A program made the position numbers and the translations under genes. A DNA stretch of 64,000 bases from positions 85,431,121 through 85,495,120 of the forward strand of contig OY755244.1 of NCBI GenBank assembly GCA_963576725.1. The letters are read 5' to 3'. This stretch comes from Azorinus chamasolen. Lineage: Eukaryota; Mollusca; Bivalvia; Cardiida; Solecurtidae. This document shows, in pieces, positions 35,401 to 46,399 of the stretch. Numbering within the stretch: the stretch's first letter is position 1; every line of letters starts with the position of its first letter. The notes beneath the pieces were generated by a model that ran no database searches, had not been told where the DNA came from, and worked only from the letters and a program-made list of their open reading frames with translations.

Positions 35401-35666
35401 TCATTAGTAAATATAATTGCAATCTACGGACGTTACTGCGACAAGGCATTTCTCAACCAGAATTTTATGGGGATGTTATCTACAAACTTAGGAAAATTCG
35501 GGGTCATATCCATTTTCATGATTTGTTTATAAAACGCATTAAAAAATTTAAAAAGAAAGGTTATGATCCTATTATATTGCAACACACTGCATGTTTGGTT
35601 ATCGACCCTTTTACAGTCGGTAGCTACGCTTCCCTCTTTGCTTGCGCGATGACAGGCCGAGGGTAG
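32475..35666 (+). CDS. Naiad polyprotein: GIY-YIG endonuclease + RT, with four in-frame UGA (unit 3)
   Basis: Same architecture and length as the unit-2 protein (1063 residues to TAG). UGA codons occur at the same four residues (137, 148, 436, 574; positions 32883, 32916, 33780, 34194). All catalytic motifs are intact: YVG and the Arg of the nuclease, motif A YDFSTLYT, GIPMGTN, YLDD. Differences from unit 2 that I can see: residue 56 (Ile instead of Phe), and within the RT Lys for Ile in TTKVS, Ile for Val in EHIKRYC, Ser for Cys just before motif A, and Lys for Asn in RIKKFKKK. No UGA has changed to a Cys codon and no other stop has appeared. This unit has a full unit upstream and its own 3' UTR, so it is the best candidate for an active source copy. 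Confidence 0.88.
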
Positions 35667-35712
35667 TACTCTATGATGGTATACTCTTAAACTTGGATAC
35701 AGGAGGAGCTTA
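35667..35712 (+). promoter_or_regulatory. Candidate SECIS-like stem (unit 3)
   Basis: Same sequence as at 31461-31506, with ATGA at 35673-35676. Confidence 0.3.
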
Positions 35713-36418
35713 CCAGACTCATGTATTATTTTTTCCCTGTCGTGCCCTTAACGGCTTACCTGCAGGTGCTCTGACTTCAGCAAAGTCATTGAGTACATAT
35801 TTGACGGATTGTCACAGTTATTATGCTATGTTTTACATGTTGTCCTGTGTTCACCGTCGTCTATGTTGTGGGTAAGTCCAGCGGGGATACCTTTATTTAC
35901 AATATTTGTAAAGCTAGGGTGACTTTGAGAGAAGTGTGAGGTTAGGACGTCCGTAAACCGGTTTAAACCCCCAGTGGTGTTTTTGCTGCTGACCGTGCCA
36001 AGGCGGTACTCTCTTTGTCACCCTTCCTTTTGTTTGCATTGCGTCTTTGTGCTTGTGGTTTGTTCATGTTGTGGAACCTTTGTCCCTGGTTCTTGTGTGT
36101 CTTTTGGTGTTTTCTGTGTTCATTTCGTGTGTGTGTGTGTGCGTGTGCGTTTGGGTGTGTGGTTGTGTGTGTGTGTGTGTCATGCTGTCTATCGGTGTTT
36201 TGGTGGTGGTTGCGTCTTGCATGTGGCTTTGCCTGCTTGACTTTACTACTTTTCCATTCATATAATATTATTTATTTGTATATCACGACACTATTGATGT
36301 TTGATATGTTCATCTTCTGCATAATTTCATTCGTCTTAATTGTAAAACAATAAAAGAAATATCCTGTAGCCACCACCATGTGTAACCAAATCCAAAACTT
36401 CCTTACGCAATCGCTTAA

Positions 36419-36660
36419 CCCTTCGCTTGCTATTCACGTCAATATACGTACCTGTAAATAGTGAAGACCCAGATGAGACAGCTCCTGCAGGAGCTGTCTC
36501 ATCAGGGTCTGCACTATTTACAAATTGATTGTGCAACCAGTGCACTCCACAGCAGTGATTGCACAGCGGAATACTTGTACACAGTGAAGATATACGTAAT
36601 TATACAACAGGACAAGGGTAAAGAAGGAGAAATGTATTTTAAAATTTAACAAGCGAAGGG
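36419..36660 (-). mobile_element. TTAA-flanked MITE, family A
   Basis: This 242-bp element has TTAA at 36415-36418 and 36661-36664 and ends CCCTTCGCTTGCT and ACAAGCGAAGGG. The central dyad GACAGCTCCTGCAGGAGCTG is perfect. It sits only 160 bp beyond the end of the Naiad array. The overlapping frames of 62-69 residues are palindrome by-products. Confidence 0.88.
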
Positions 36661-36664
36661 TTAA

Positions 36665-37794
36665 CCTATAAAGTTTTGATTTCAGATGCGGGGAGATATG
36701 TAATCTCGTGTTATGTTCCACACAATTGAATAAAAAAGATTAAGAGAGGGCTGTGAGGAGAATGTTAATTAAAGAGGGTGTTATATTCAATACATACAAC
36801 AAATAGGATGTTACAGAAATTGCGGCCGGTGTTTGTGCATAAATAATAAAATGAACCGGTATTAAATTTGTTGGAGTAATATGTAATTTGACCCAAATAA
36901 TGCGAAAGTCGTGAACAATGGTTTCACACTACATAATTCTAAAAGTGTCATTTTCTCTAGTTAATGCTCCTTTTCGGTAGATTTATTCAAAGTGGTTGGA
37001 TCTAAAAAATAACCTTTGAGGTAATGGGTTTAGCAGCCACCTGGTTTTACAGATTCCTATATTTATAGTAATGTAGTCGAATTAGCGAGAATTTACTGTA
37101 CTTTTCAAATAGTTATAATCACACAATTAATTACTTCGATCTAAACAATTTATGACAGTTATTATATTCTACAACATACGCTTTATCATTGTCTATATAT
37201 AATAATTATGATTGCGTGACTATTTTTGCATACGCTGCAGACATATTTCTTTGTCTGATCAATGATGCGTGTTGCTTAATCTATTAGTTGTACAAAATAG
37301 GCACCATCTACATCAATGGTATGGCTATTTTGTCTAGCCGTGTTCCTGGAGATAAATCTAATGATGCTTAACATTATGATCTTTCACATGTAAAGTAATT
37401 GACCGTCGGCAAAATATAACTGTTGCAAATATCAACACATATTCCCTATCTTTCCTTCACACAATCGGATCAATATCTCAAAGGTTTCTTAATTATGAGA
37501 AACAGGGTTTTAGGATCATCGAACATATTGGTTTAAAAAAGTTAAATAACAATCATATGTGCGTACAGTACCATTTGTTTAATTTGACATCTGATTTAAG
37601 ATCAGTTAGTATTTTTGTAAGCAGTGGGTTAAGCACTCTGAACCGTGTAACGGTTTGTGACTAGACATACCTTAACTTTTACATGGCCTGCCAGTTGTTA
37701 ATTATATAGACCATCTGGTATGAACGGATTACTTTGCATGTATGTTATATCAGTTGTTAAATAGGTCATCTGGCATGAAAGGATTAAATTTGAC
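36665..37794. other. No supported gene
   Basis: AT-rich. A family-J fragment (TTAATGCTCCTTTTCGGTAG, TTATTCAAAGTGGTTGG) lies at 36.93-37.03 kb. Nothing else is recognisable. Confidence 0.4.
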
Positions 37795-38118
37795 TTTACA
37801 CTGTATTAGCTGTCGCGGTTGTTGTAGATTAGTCTGAGAGGGGATACGTTTATTTACACTGTTTGTCTTTTAGGATGGGGATGGAATAAGGGTGAGGTTG
37901 GGCGCCCATAAACCGGTTTAAACCCCCGGTGACTTTTGTCACTGACCGTTCCAAGGCGGTACTTCCATCTTCCTCCTATTGTATGTTTGTTTTGTCTTTG
38001 TGCGTCTCTTGTTGTTTTTTCTACCTATGTACATTTGCTGTTTCCTTGTGTTGCTGTTCGGGCGAGTGTTTGTTCTGTATGTGGTGTTTCCTGCATGACT
38101 CATTTTTGTACTTTTGAA
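37795..38118 (+). mobile_element. Naiad subfamily-2 3' fragment
   Basis: This closely matches the 3' UTR of the minus-strand subfamily-2 copy at 48.48-48.79 kb: GGTTGTTGTAGATTAGTC, GAGAGGGGATACGTTTATTT, AAACCGGTTTAAACCCCC, ACCGTTCCAAGGCGGTAC. It is 5'-truncated within the UTR and has no coding part. Frames of 61-62 residues on both strands are UTR translations. Confidence 0.85.
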
Positions 38119-39062
38119 TGACAAACAATGACCAAACCTTTACCAGAATGCTTCTCTAGTAGCCCTCTGTTCTGGGTCTGCACTATTTGCAAAAATATTA
38201 TATGAAACGAATCGACCCCGACAAAATTGTGCAAAAGAAAAAACAAGGTGTTCTTATTAGCTGTGTGTATATATAAAAATAATATTAAAATATGTTTGGT
38301 ATGCAGTATGAAGTTTTCGGCTCTAATAATCACGAGGACAGGTTTAAATATGGTTAACGATTTGATGACATGTTACTAAATGTTTTATAGAATTAAATTT
38401 ATCCAAATGTAAAGAAAGTATCGTACCATGACTCTGTAAGCAAACGCATATACATTTACTATTGCGTTTCGATCTAATAAAACACAGTATAGGTGGCGTT
38501 TGGTATCATTTGTCTTTGGCCTAGCCGTCAACACTGACGGGTTCCGATTGTTACAAAAGCTGATCTAATCTGCTGCATTTATTCCCCCTAATGAAAATAA
38601 CTTGGTTATGTAAGGCATGTTAAAATTTAAATAAGATAACTCGGTCGTTTTCATAGGATCATAAACCATGGTTGGAGTTTTAAGGTGGGGAGAGTTATCC
38701 AAACTGTGGTTTATGAGATGATAAACAAGGCCTTAATGCAAATTATCTTTTAAATAATACCTTTTTCCTCGAAGTTATTACGTTGCCGAGACAAGAACTT
38801 TGTCATGTTTAGAACAAATACTAACTTCAACCTTAGACGATACATATTGGACATTAGAACTCATCTGTGTGTTTTGTAGACATGACATGGCCAACTTATT
38901 CATTTAAAGCCTGTTAAGGTGTAGACAAGTTTCAATACATGTACTTAATACAACTTAATAGCCGAAAGTAGGTAAAACAACCCGAGACTAGACAATAATA
39001 CGATATAAGAATGTTCTTCCAACAACGGTAGGATAATCCAAGTTCTGAAACAAATATTCTGA
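38119..39062. other. No supported gene
   Basis: Fragments only. A partial dyad (GGTTTATGAG near 38710 and CATAAACCATGG near 38664) may be a decayed MITE. Confidence 0.35.
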
Positions 39063-39063
39063 A

Positions 39064-39206
39064 AATGGATGCTCCCTCGAAAGCAAAAGTAGAAATGCAA
39101 AAGGAGAAAATTGCAGACTCGGTTTTATTGAGTCTGTTCATGAGTAGTGCAACACTACTCACGCCCCCTAGCACCGGCTTAAGCAGTATTCAATTTTCAA
39201 GAAACA
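39064..39206 (-). repeat. R-family dispersed repeat, partial
   Basis: CTCCCTCGAAAGCAAAAG, GCAGACTCGGTTTTATTGAG and CCTAGCACCGGCTTAAGC are shared with copies at 48.08, 62.16, 62.52 and 62.92 kb. No protein is encoded. Confidence 0.65.
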
Positions 39207-39559
39207 TTTAGATAATCTGTACAACTCCAAGATGAACAGTATCTATTTTCTGCTTTTTCCAAAAGGTATATTTACTCTCTTGATTGATGCATACAGTTCC
39301 AATAAAAGTAACAAACTTGAAAAAAAAAACCAATGATATATCGGTTCGATGGAAATATGAAAACGAGAGACAATTGACAACAATTTCCGTACTAAGAATC
39401 AAGTTATTTCAACGAGACCTTTTACATTTTCTGTTTTTGTTTTAAAAAAACATTGTATGGAATCATAAAAATTGTATGGAATCATAAAATTTGTTTATTT
39501 TTTCATGAAATACGATACAAGTAATAAAAGCTATGTACACACAGTAACATTCCCCTATC

Positions 39560-39727
39560 CCGGAATTCTAGAATTAAGATACTTTAGGCAGGTTCCTGCT
39601 TAATGCAGGACGAACGTTATGCAGGAGCTTTCTGCCCGATTTTCACCCTGCATTTACTGCCACCTTTCTCCAAGACTGATAATAATACAAAATTAAACAC
39701 ACGGTTTAGATGGGTTGTAATGTAATA
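39560..39727. mobile_element. Family F MITE, eroded
   Basis: GGCAGGTTCCTGCTTAATGC and CCTGCATTTACTGCCACC flank the partial dyad GCAGGAGCTTTCTGC. Terminal TA motifs are lost on the left. Confidence 0.5.
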
Positions 39728-39929
39728 CATTCGCTTTGTTCTTTTTGATGTTATGGCGACAATCTACTAGAACATTGATAAGCAAACTAGAGGTGTTTGT
39801 CACAAAAACAGATGTCTCCCCCTCCCAACCCCTCGCACCCACACATACACACTGCGACACGTTGTCACATTTCTGTACATGAAAGTTCGACCGGACAAGA
39901 TGTGTGACAGACAGACAGATAAATAACTC

Positions 39930-40760
39930 TTACAAAAACAATGTGGGAAGGAAAATAACTCAAAAATGTAATTACATAGTAATGGACTTGATGGAATGAT
40001 ATTTCCTTCATCATGCGCTTTTCACACCACATGTGTTAAGAAAAAAATGATAACAGGGAATAACTCAAACAATACCAGAGTTATGGCCTTCATGCATGAT
40101 ACTTTCTTTCACCATGCTCTTTCTAGAAATGAAATGTCATTCCAATAGCATCAGTAAAACGGGAGATAATAATCAGCCAAAACAATGTAACAAAGGGCTA
40201 TAACTCTAAAAGTATTGAAGCAAGAGTTATGGCCTTTGTACGTGACACTTCTTCGCATTATGCTCTTTCCGTGTATGAATTTTCAATCAAGTGGCATGAG
40301 CTATAAAAGAGTTATCGTCGGGACAAGAAAGTGTGAAAATAATGTACATGGGGCAATAACTCCAATATTATTGAAGCCAGAGTAATGGACCTTGTGCATG
40401 ACACTTTCTCTAATCATGCTCATTCTATAAATGAAATGTCATTCCAATAGCATCAGTAGATCAGGAGTTATTGGTCGGACAAAAACATGTAACAAAGGGC
40501 AATAACTCACAAATAGTATTGCCCTTATACATGACACTTCCTCTCATGATGCTCGTTCTATGTATGAAATTTCAATCCAATGACATGAGCCATATATGAG
40601 TCATCGTCCGGACAAGAACGTGTGAAACATGTACAAGGGGCGATAACTCCAATATTTTGAAGCCAGAGTTATGGGCCTTGTGCATGACACTTCCTCTCAT
40701 CATGCTCTTTCCATGTATGCAGTTTCCATCCAATGTCATTAGCCATATAGGAGTTATTAT
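39930..40760. repeat. Imperfect tandem repeat, about 145-bp period
   Basis: Blocks GGGCAATAACTCCAAT, AAGCCAGAGTTATGG, TGCATGACACTTCCTCTC, ATCATGCTCTTTCCATG and TTTCCATCCAATGTCATTAG recur about six times. The GGGC/GRATAACTC blocks start near 40058, 40195, 40350, 40498 and 40638. Repeats of this sort are common in mollusc genomes as I remember them. Divergence between units suggests an old array. Confidence 0.7.
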
Positions 40761-41015
40761 TTAAATAGTCATGACTACATTCAGCTCGTTTGCTGCCTAC
40801 TCTTTAGAATCAGTTTTGATCCAGATGAGAAGTCGGATAACACGGTGTCTCATTGTTCCATGCTGTTTGAAATTTTAATTCTGATTTTGAAACTACAAGC
40901 AGACTTATATTCGCAGACTTAATTTATTTGACGGCGAAAGAATTAAAATGACATGTAACTTTGTGAAGCAAAGCATAAAAGTGCAGTCGCGATAATTGTC
41001 TCGTTCTGCTATTAA

Positions 41016-41216
41016 CCCTAATCATGCTAACCACATGACTCGCATTTGCAACAGCTTGGATCCAAATGAGACTCCGAGTAACTCGGCGGTTCAACAGGAT
41101 CCAAGTTGTTTGACACTCGTTAACAGTTTCTCAAACAATTGTACAAATCAAAAGCAAGTAAAAACTGCAACAGATCAGAATGTTTGGCAGATATTTTATT
41201 TTAATGACGATAAGGG
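41016..41216. mobile_element. TTAA-flanked MITE (family E)
   Basis: The ends are CCCTAATCATGCTAACC and GACGATAAGGG, with TTAA at 41012-41015 and 41217-41220. The core dyad is GATCCAAATGAGACTCCGAG and CTCGGCGGTTCAACAGGATC. Confidence 0.78.
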
Positions 41217-41963
41217 TTAAAAGTTTTGAGAAAATCTAGATATACGCTGTTTACAACTGAACAGGATAAGGGATAATGGTTTCTGCACCCTTAACTTCAT
41301 TTAAACGTCTTTTTCAACGGAGTAGACCAACCAGACGGCTCCTGTAGGAGCCGTATGATCAGTGTATGATGCTTGCTTATAAAAATTATAATAGGTCAGG
41401 TTCTACTGTATAATGCTAACGGCATACTTTTATAATCGAATTGTATCATCATTCTGCCTGAGTAATATGTCATCTTAGGACATTTTGTATATTACGGTCA
41501 AAAACATCTTTTTTGGAACAAAATTATGTGAAAACTATGTCAGATTTCCACTCACATTCCCCATGTCATAAAATCGCTACCGCTGTATAATGTAAATTTA
41601 TTGCATCTACAGTATATGTTTTAATCTCTTTTGCAATATAACCATGGAAATAATATCATTCTAGAAACATTCTGTGTACACAAATAGACTAACTTAAATC
41701 ACTTAACCTGAAATTCAGAGCTTTATTTCTCATGTACAGAATCCAGGGTGATATAATATTATCGAATAACGAGGACATGCAATGAGGTCAACTTAAGTAA
41801 GGTTGACCTATACGCAGCAAATACATGGCAACATAGTTTTCAATGCGTGGCCTTAATGAAAAAAAGACCGAAACTTCTCTTTTCATGCTAAGAACAGTGT
41901 GAACTATTTATAATGCGAAGTGTACAGCTTTAATAATAATAATAATAAATGATACTAATAATG

Positions 41964-42158
41964 TACAGTAAAACCAATTTAAGAATGGAAATAAATGTCT
42001 TTAAAGGCAGGTGGTTGCTTAATGCAGGTCGAATATTATGCAGAAAGCTCCTATAGGAGCTTTCTGCATAACTGTCGACCTGCATTAAGCTACCACCTGC
42101 TTGTAAGATCCAGAATTATACATCTATTTGGTGGTCGCATTAGAGGTGTTTTACTGTA
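41964..42158. mobile_element. TA-flanked MITE, family F (perfect dyad)
   Basis: It runs TACAGTAAAACC...GGTGTTTTACTGTA. The centre GCAGAAAGCTCCTATAGGAG plus CTTTCTGC is a perfect dyad, with outer GGCAGGTGGTTGCTTAATGC pairing with GCATTAAGCTACCACCTGC. The 79-residue frame across it is not a gene. Confidence 0.78.
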
Positions 42159-42225
42159 CATATATACGACGGGACTGTCACCAAATATTCAACAATGTAG
42201 ACATTTATCAGTACAATATGCGAAG

Positions 42226-42543
42226 TACAGTTGACCATGCAAATAACAAGGGACCATAAAAGGGGCCATACAAATTACTTTTAGATAACAGCGAATTGAG
42301 TCAGCCGATGTCTAATGTGAAGAATTTATTACGTCACAGCTTAATGCAAGTCTAAAGTAAAGCTGAAAACTTCTGAAGGAGCTTTCACCATTACTTTCGA
42401 CCTGCATTAGGGTGTCATATGTTTTGCTAGATACGCGCAATGATACATTTTAGAACGATTCTGTTTTGTATATTTTTGAAGGACCGAATGTTTACTATCT
42501 CGAAGTTCGAGTTATCCGAGTTCGAGATATCAAAGTTCAACTA
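42226..42543. mobile_element. TA-flanked MITE, family M (diverged)
   Basis: It starts TACAGTTGACC and ends with GATATCAAAGTTCAACTA. It shares GGGACCATAAAAGGGGCC, the AGCTT...AAGCT dyad and CGAAGTTCGAGTTATCCGAG with the better copy at 50.34 kb. Confidence 0.6.
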
Positions 42544-42547
42544 TTTG

Positions 42548-42780
42548 ACCCTGCCATAGCTCATTCGGTAGAGCGATGACTTTCGAAGTAGTATTCAAAG
42601 GCAATACGAAACTGGCGCTAGCTCCCTACATGTAGCTTGTGTGTATGAGGTTAGTGCTATGACAACAGGGATGTGGTCAATCTGAAGATAATGTGACTAT
42701 GTGGTGGTACGTCGATTTCCCAATCCACACACCCATTTGGCACATCTATTAAGGCATTAATTGGCAAAATAAAAACCATT
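42548..42780 (+). repeat. tRNA-derived SINE head and body
   Basis: GCCATAGCTCATTCGGTAG and AGCG reproduce a tRNA D-arm and pol III A box. ACTTTCGAAGT looks like an anticodon stem-loop, and GTATTCAAAGGC is a weak B box. The remaining tRNA features are missing, so this is a SINE or tRNA pseudogene and not a functional tRNA. Downstream sequence to about 42780 ends in a short A-rich run (AAAATAAAAACC). No target-site duplication was established. Confidence 0.5.
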
Positions 42781-42892
42781 TAACCATTTACCGCATGTAT
42801 ATTCATGTTCTAAATAATAGCATTAGGAATATTTATTAGTTGATGTTTTTTATAATTGCTTAAAAACATTGTAGAGTTGTATCCTATAACCC

Positions 42893-43090
42893 ATTCCCTC
42901 ATATTGACGCCTTTTGACGCCTCTGCAAAAGTCACCTGTTGAAACAATTGTGTTATAGAGCATTTGTTCCTATAGGAACAAATGCTCTATTTATCACAAT
43001 GGTTTCAAACGAAAACATTCTAAAAGTTTCCTTTGCTCTAGTTAATGCTCCTTTTCGGTAGATTTATTCAAAGTTGTTGGGTCCAAACCA
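42893..43090. mobile_element. Family J repeat with perfect dyad
   Basis: CCCATTCCCTCATATTGACG begins it. GAGCATTTGTTCCTATAGGA plus ACAAATGCTC is a perfect dyad. TTAATGCTCCTTTTCGGTAG follows and is shared with 36.96 kb and 58.8 kb. The right terminus is unclear. Confidence 0.55.
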
Positions 43091-43900
43091 TAGGCCTTGA
43101 TCAGCCGACTCCCCGTCGTACTTACGTCTACTCCGTACTCAAAGGCGTTAAAATGCCTATCTATGGAATGGATGGTTAAAGACCCATTATATTATATCAT
43201 CGCTTTCCTTGTGAAAAATTGAAAATACGGATATTTGTCAAAAGATGGATTTAAAACACTAGCAGCAAACAGGTCGCGATGCTCGAAAACTGTTTCATTG
43301 TGAAGACATGCATGTGAACCATTAGAATCCCTAATTGACCATATCGTCCATTATATATATATAACGTGATCGTCACGTAACGTCTGCTCTTAGAGAAAGT
43401 GAACAAAGCTCTCGACTAACGGCAAAATGCGCATTGAATGCTGATGTCACGGCTTCGACTCAGCCGGTAGGGTCTAGACGTTGCCCCTCTGAACGTGACA
43501 ACGAATTTATTATACTTGTGTATGGGTCCAGGCCGCTTTGGTATGAAGGCTGTGCAGTAATGACTGAAAGATACAGAGTATCCTCTATAAGTTTTAATCA
43601 AAGTAAACGAATGATGTGTTCACAATGACACACGAATGGCAAATGCAATGAAGCATTGCATTGGTCATTCGAGGTCATGCGGACGCATCATGTGACCGGT
43701 TAGTAGTTAGTAAACGGAACAAAGAGGGAAACGGGTGGAAAGTATTAGCTAAAAGCTATAATTCAGATGACTTAAGAACCAACGCGCGGAAGGGTAATTG
43801 TAAATAAAACAAACACATGTATATACTTGCTAACATATTTATTAGTCCTGTGACACTGATATCAGAGGATATAGAAAAAGACAACCGTCAGATCGCTTAA

Positions 43901-44142
43901 CCCTTTCCCTGATCTATATTAATTGCACATTTCAATACCTACTGAATATTCATGGATATAACATTTATATTGAAATATGTAAAGTGGAACATTGTAACTA
44001 TTTTAGAAACTAAAGAAACAAATCTATCAAATTCCATTAACAATTCGATCTGACCCTGATCAGACGGCTCCTACAGGAGTAGTTTGATCTGGATTTACTC
44101 TGATTGCAAATGCATGAAAATGCGTTTATACGTAGGAAATTA
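43901..44142. mobile_element. TTAA-type MITE (family D, minus-like order)
   Basis: It starts CCCTTTCCCTGATC after TTAA at 43897-43900. The core is GACCCTGATCAGACGGCTCC, then TACAGGAGTAGTTTGATCTG. The right end (GCGTTTATACGTAGGAAAT) is degenerate. Confidence 0.6.
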
Positions 44143-44149
44143 TTAAGCC

Positions 44150-46150
44150 AAGAAACGTAGGGAATATAGCACCAGTTGTTTGCCTTTGTTCAGTTCCAAT
44201 TTCTCTTCTTTTTATAGTCGCATTTGTCGATATATTTGATTATAGAACAGAACTTCTATATAAATGATAGTCAATGATCACGTGGTACACTGACATTATA
44301 TGCGTGCTAAAGTAAGATCGTTCTGCTCTTTTCCACTATAGTTTCCTGTGTCATGTTTGAGCAAGCGAAACGGAAAATATGATGCTATTTTCTCTACAAA
44401 AATTCACGTGTAGCCACTTGAGAGCTAATTGAGCGCGGATATTAAATTCACATAAAGATATAATGGAACCTTTAAACAAACAATCATGGAACCAAGCTGA
44501 AGATATATATCGTGTTAAACTAACGTTAAATATTACACAACATTAACATCCTTATATACGTAGATAAACCACCAATTGCGTGTTTTACCTATTTTTACCT
44601 CTTCCGATCTCCCTTTTAAATAATTGTCTAGTCGACAGACTTATTGCATTTGCTTTTAATTGGATGTTTATTAAATTCCACTACGGGTCCTAAAAACATT
44701 TAATGTTATTTTTCTTATCCCTTAGGCGTGTAAGACACCAGCCATTTTATAAAACTGATTAATTAGGATCCCTAACAAAATATTCCTATCTATAGTTTTA
44801 CAATTGCAAAACGGAACAGGAGATGACCTGGCATCACCTATATTAATATCATATGTAGTTTTACTGAAGGGCTATAGGTAGCATACTCCACAAACTGACT
44901 CCATTGTCCATTATAATGGACATAAATATTATTGCATGCCCCTTTGGGCACTACTGTGCAGCGCTTTCAATCAATCATTTAGGTCTACAAATTACTAGTG
45001 TACTGGAATTCACTGACCCTTTCAAAAATGTTGCAGAGCTGAACAATCGTGAGAGACAGGCTTAATTAGAATGTTGTTTCATTGCGATAGAAGAGGACGT
45101 GTTCACGCTGGCCATTAATGAATAGTGTTGGATTTCACACATGAACAAAGGGAATCTATAGCACAGCCGTTGACCTTTGCCCACATCAGCAAGAATTGTT
45201 CTTGCTTTAAAATAGCGTTTTCTGCAAATATCTTATAGATTTCACTGACATGATAAAATATAGTTGTATTGAAGCGTTACACTAACTGAAAACAACACAT
45301 GTATTACATTTTTGTAAATGTTTGTTTATACAGTTTTGAACGAAATCGGACATAAGTACAATGCAGGAGACTCAAACTATAAAGTATAGTGTGTTATATT
45401 AAAGTTACAGTACTTATATACGTCTCACAGGCTGGATTTCAGACAAGAAAATGTTATATTCCGTTCATGCATTTTATTGCGCTTTTGCAAAAAACAAAGA
45501 AGAATGAAATCAAAGCCAAATAGGATTCTGCTGCATGCATACGTTTGTGCATTTTTCTTTATAAAAAACTGCATTGCAAGCGTTTTTGTCTGTATATAAC
45601 ATTATGCAACAGACATACTATTTATTATTTTTCCTGATTATGCACAAAATGATGAATTAGTATTCTATACTTACCCGGCTTTCAGACTAATTGTTCTGGC
45701 GAGGAAACGAATTTAGGTGCTGTGTCAAGAATAAGCTGTAGGAAAACAGCTTCAGTAATGCTACAATATTTGTTCTGGAAAATATTTAAACGTTGTCGTC
45801 ACATATCACAGTTCATAGCTTTATCATAATAGTCAAAACAAGTTGTAAATTTGTAATATGAATACATCTTACACACATATTCTTGGATATTGTATAATTC
45901 ACTAGCTAGATGATGTTCAGTAAATGTGATTTGCAGACAGCGGTTGTCTGTTTTCGTCTTGACTAAACAGATAACTGACGTGAACTGTCCACCAATATCT
46001 GAGATATATTAGCTATAACGGATAGTCCATAAACTATATAATATTATACATTGGTACGGTCAAGAATATCTACATGAATGACAATACATGGTATCAAGTG
46101 TCTGGCGTGTTTTTGAGGCAACTGGGTATATTTGACTAGTGGAAGAGACT
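44150..46150. other. No supported gene
   Basis: Two kilobases of AT-rich DNA with only short frames. I found no exon-like segment, RNA gene or repeat boundary. It could be intronic or intergenic. Confidence 0.4.
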
Positions 46151-46157
46151 ATTTTAA

Positions 46158-46394
46158 CCCTTGTAAATGTTTATGTAAGAAATAATGACATGATGAATAT
46201 TCATTAGCGGAGATTTATAATGGCATATTTACACAGGACTGGTTGATATTTGTAGAAGCTGTAGAGTCAACTCTTTTATAATTTCACAAGCAAATAGAGC
46301 ATACCCTGATCAGACCGCTACTACAGGACCCGTCTAATCTAGGTTTACTCTGTTAGCAAAGACGTGAAAATGGCATTTATATGAAGGAAATGGT
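46158..46394. mobile_element. TTAA-type MITE (family D relative)
   Basis: CCCTTGTAAATG follows TTAA at 46154. Inside are GAGCATACCCTGATCAGACC and CCGTCTAATCTAGGTTTACT, then GCATTTATATGAAGGAAATG. The right terminus is mutated. Confidence 0.5.
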
Positions 46395-46399
46395 GGTTT

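Larger units (their letters stand above)
32053..36258 (+). mobile_element. Naiad-type element, unit 3 (full length, 4206 bp)
   Basis: This is the second full-length unit, following unit 2 without spacer and ending at CTTTTCCATT (36258), where sequence diverges into flank (CATATAATATTATTT). The length equals the array period exactly, so the array ends at the natural 3' terminus. As far as I compared by eye, it differs from unit 2 by only a handful of bases. Confidence 0.93.

Noticed and set aside
25530..36275. Target-site duplication flanking the Naiad array
   Set aside because: I compared the bases left of 25546 with those right of 36258 and found no convincing direct repeat.
43434..43628. 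tRNA-like or SINE sequence (GACTCAGCCGGTAGGGTC)
   Set aside because: It has a faint A-box look but no B box or arms. The evidence is too weak to call.
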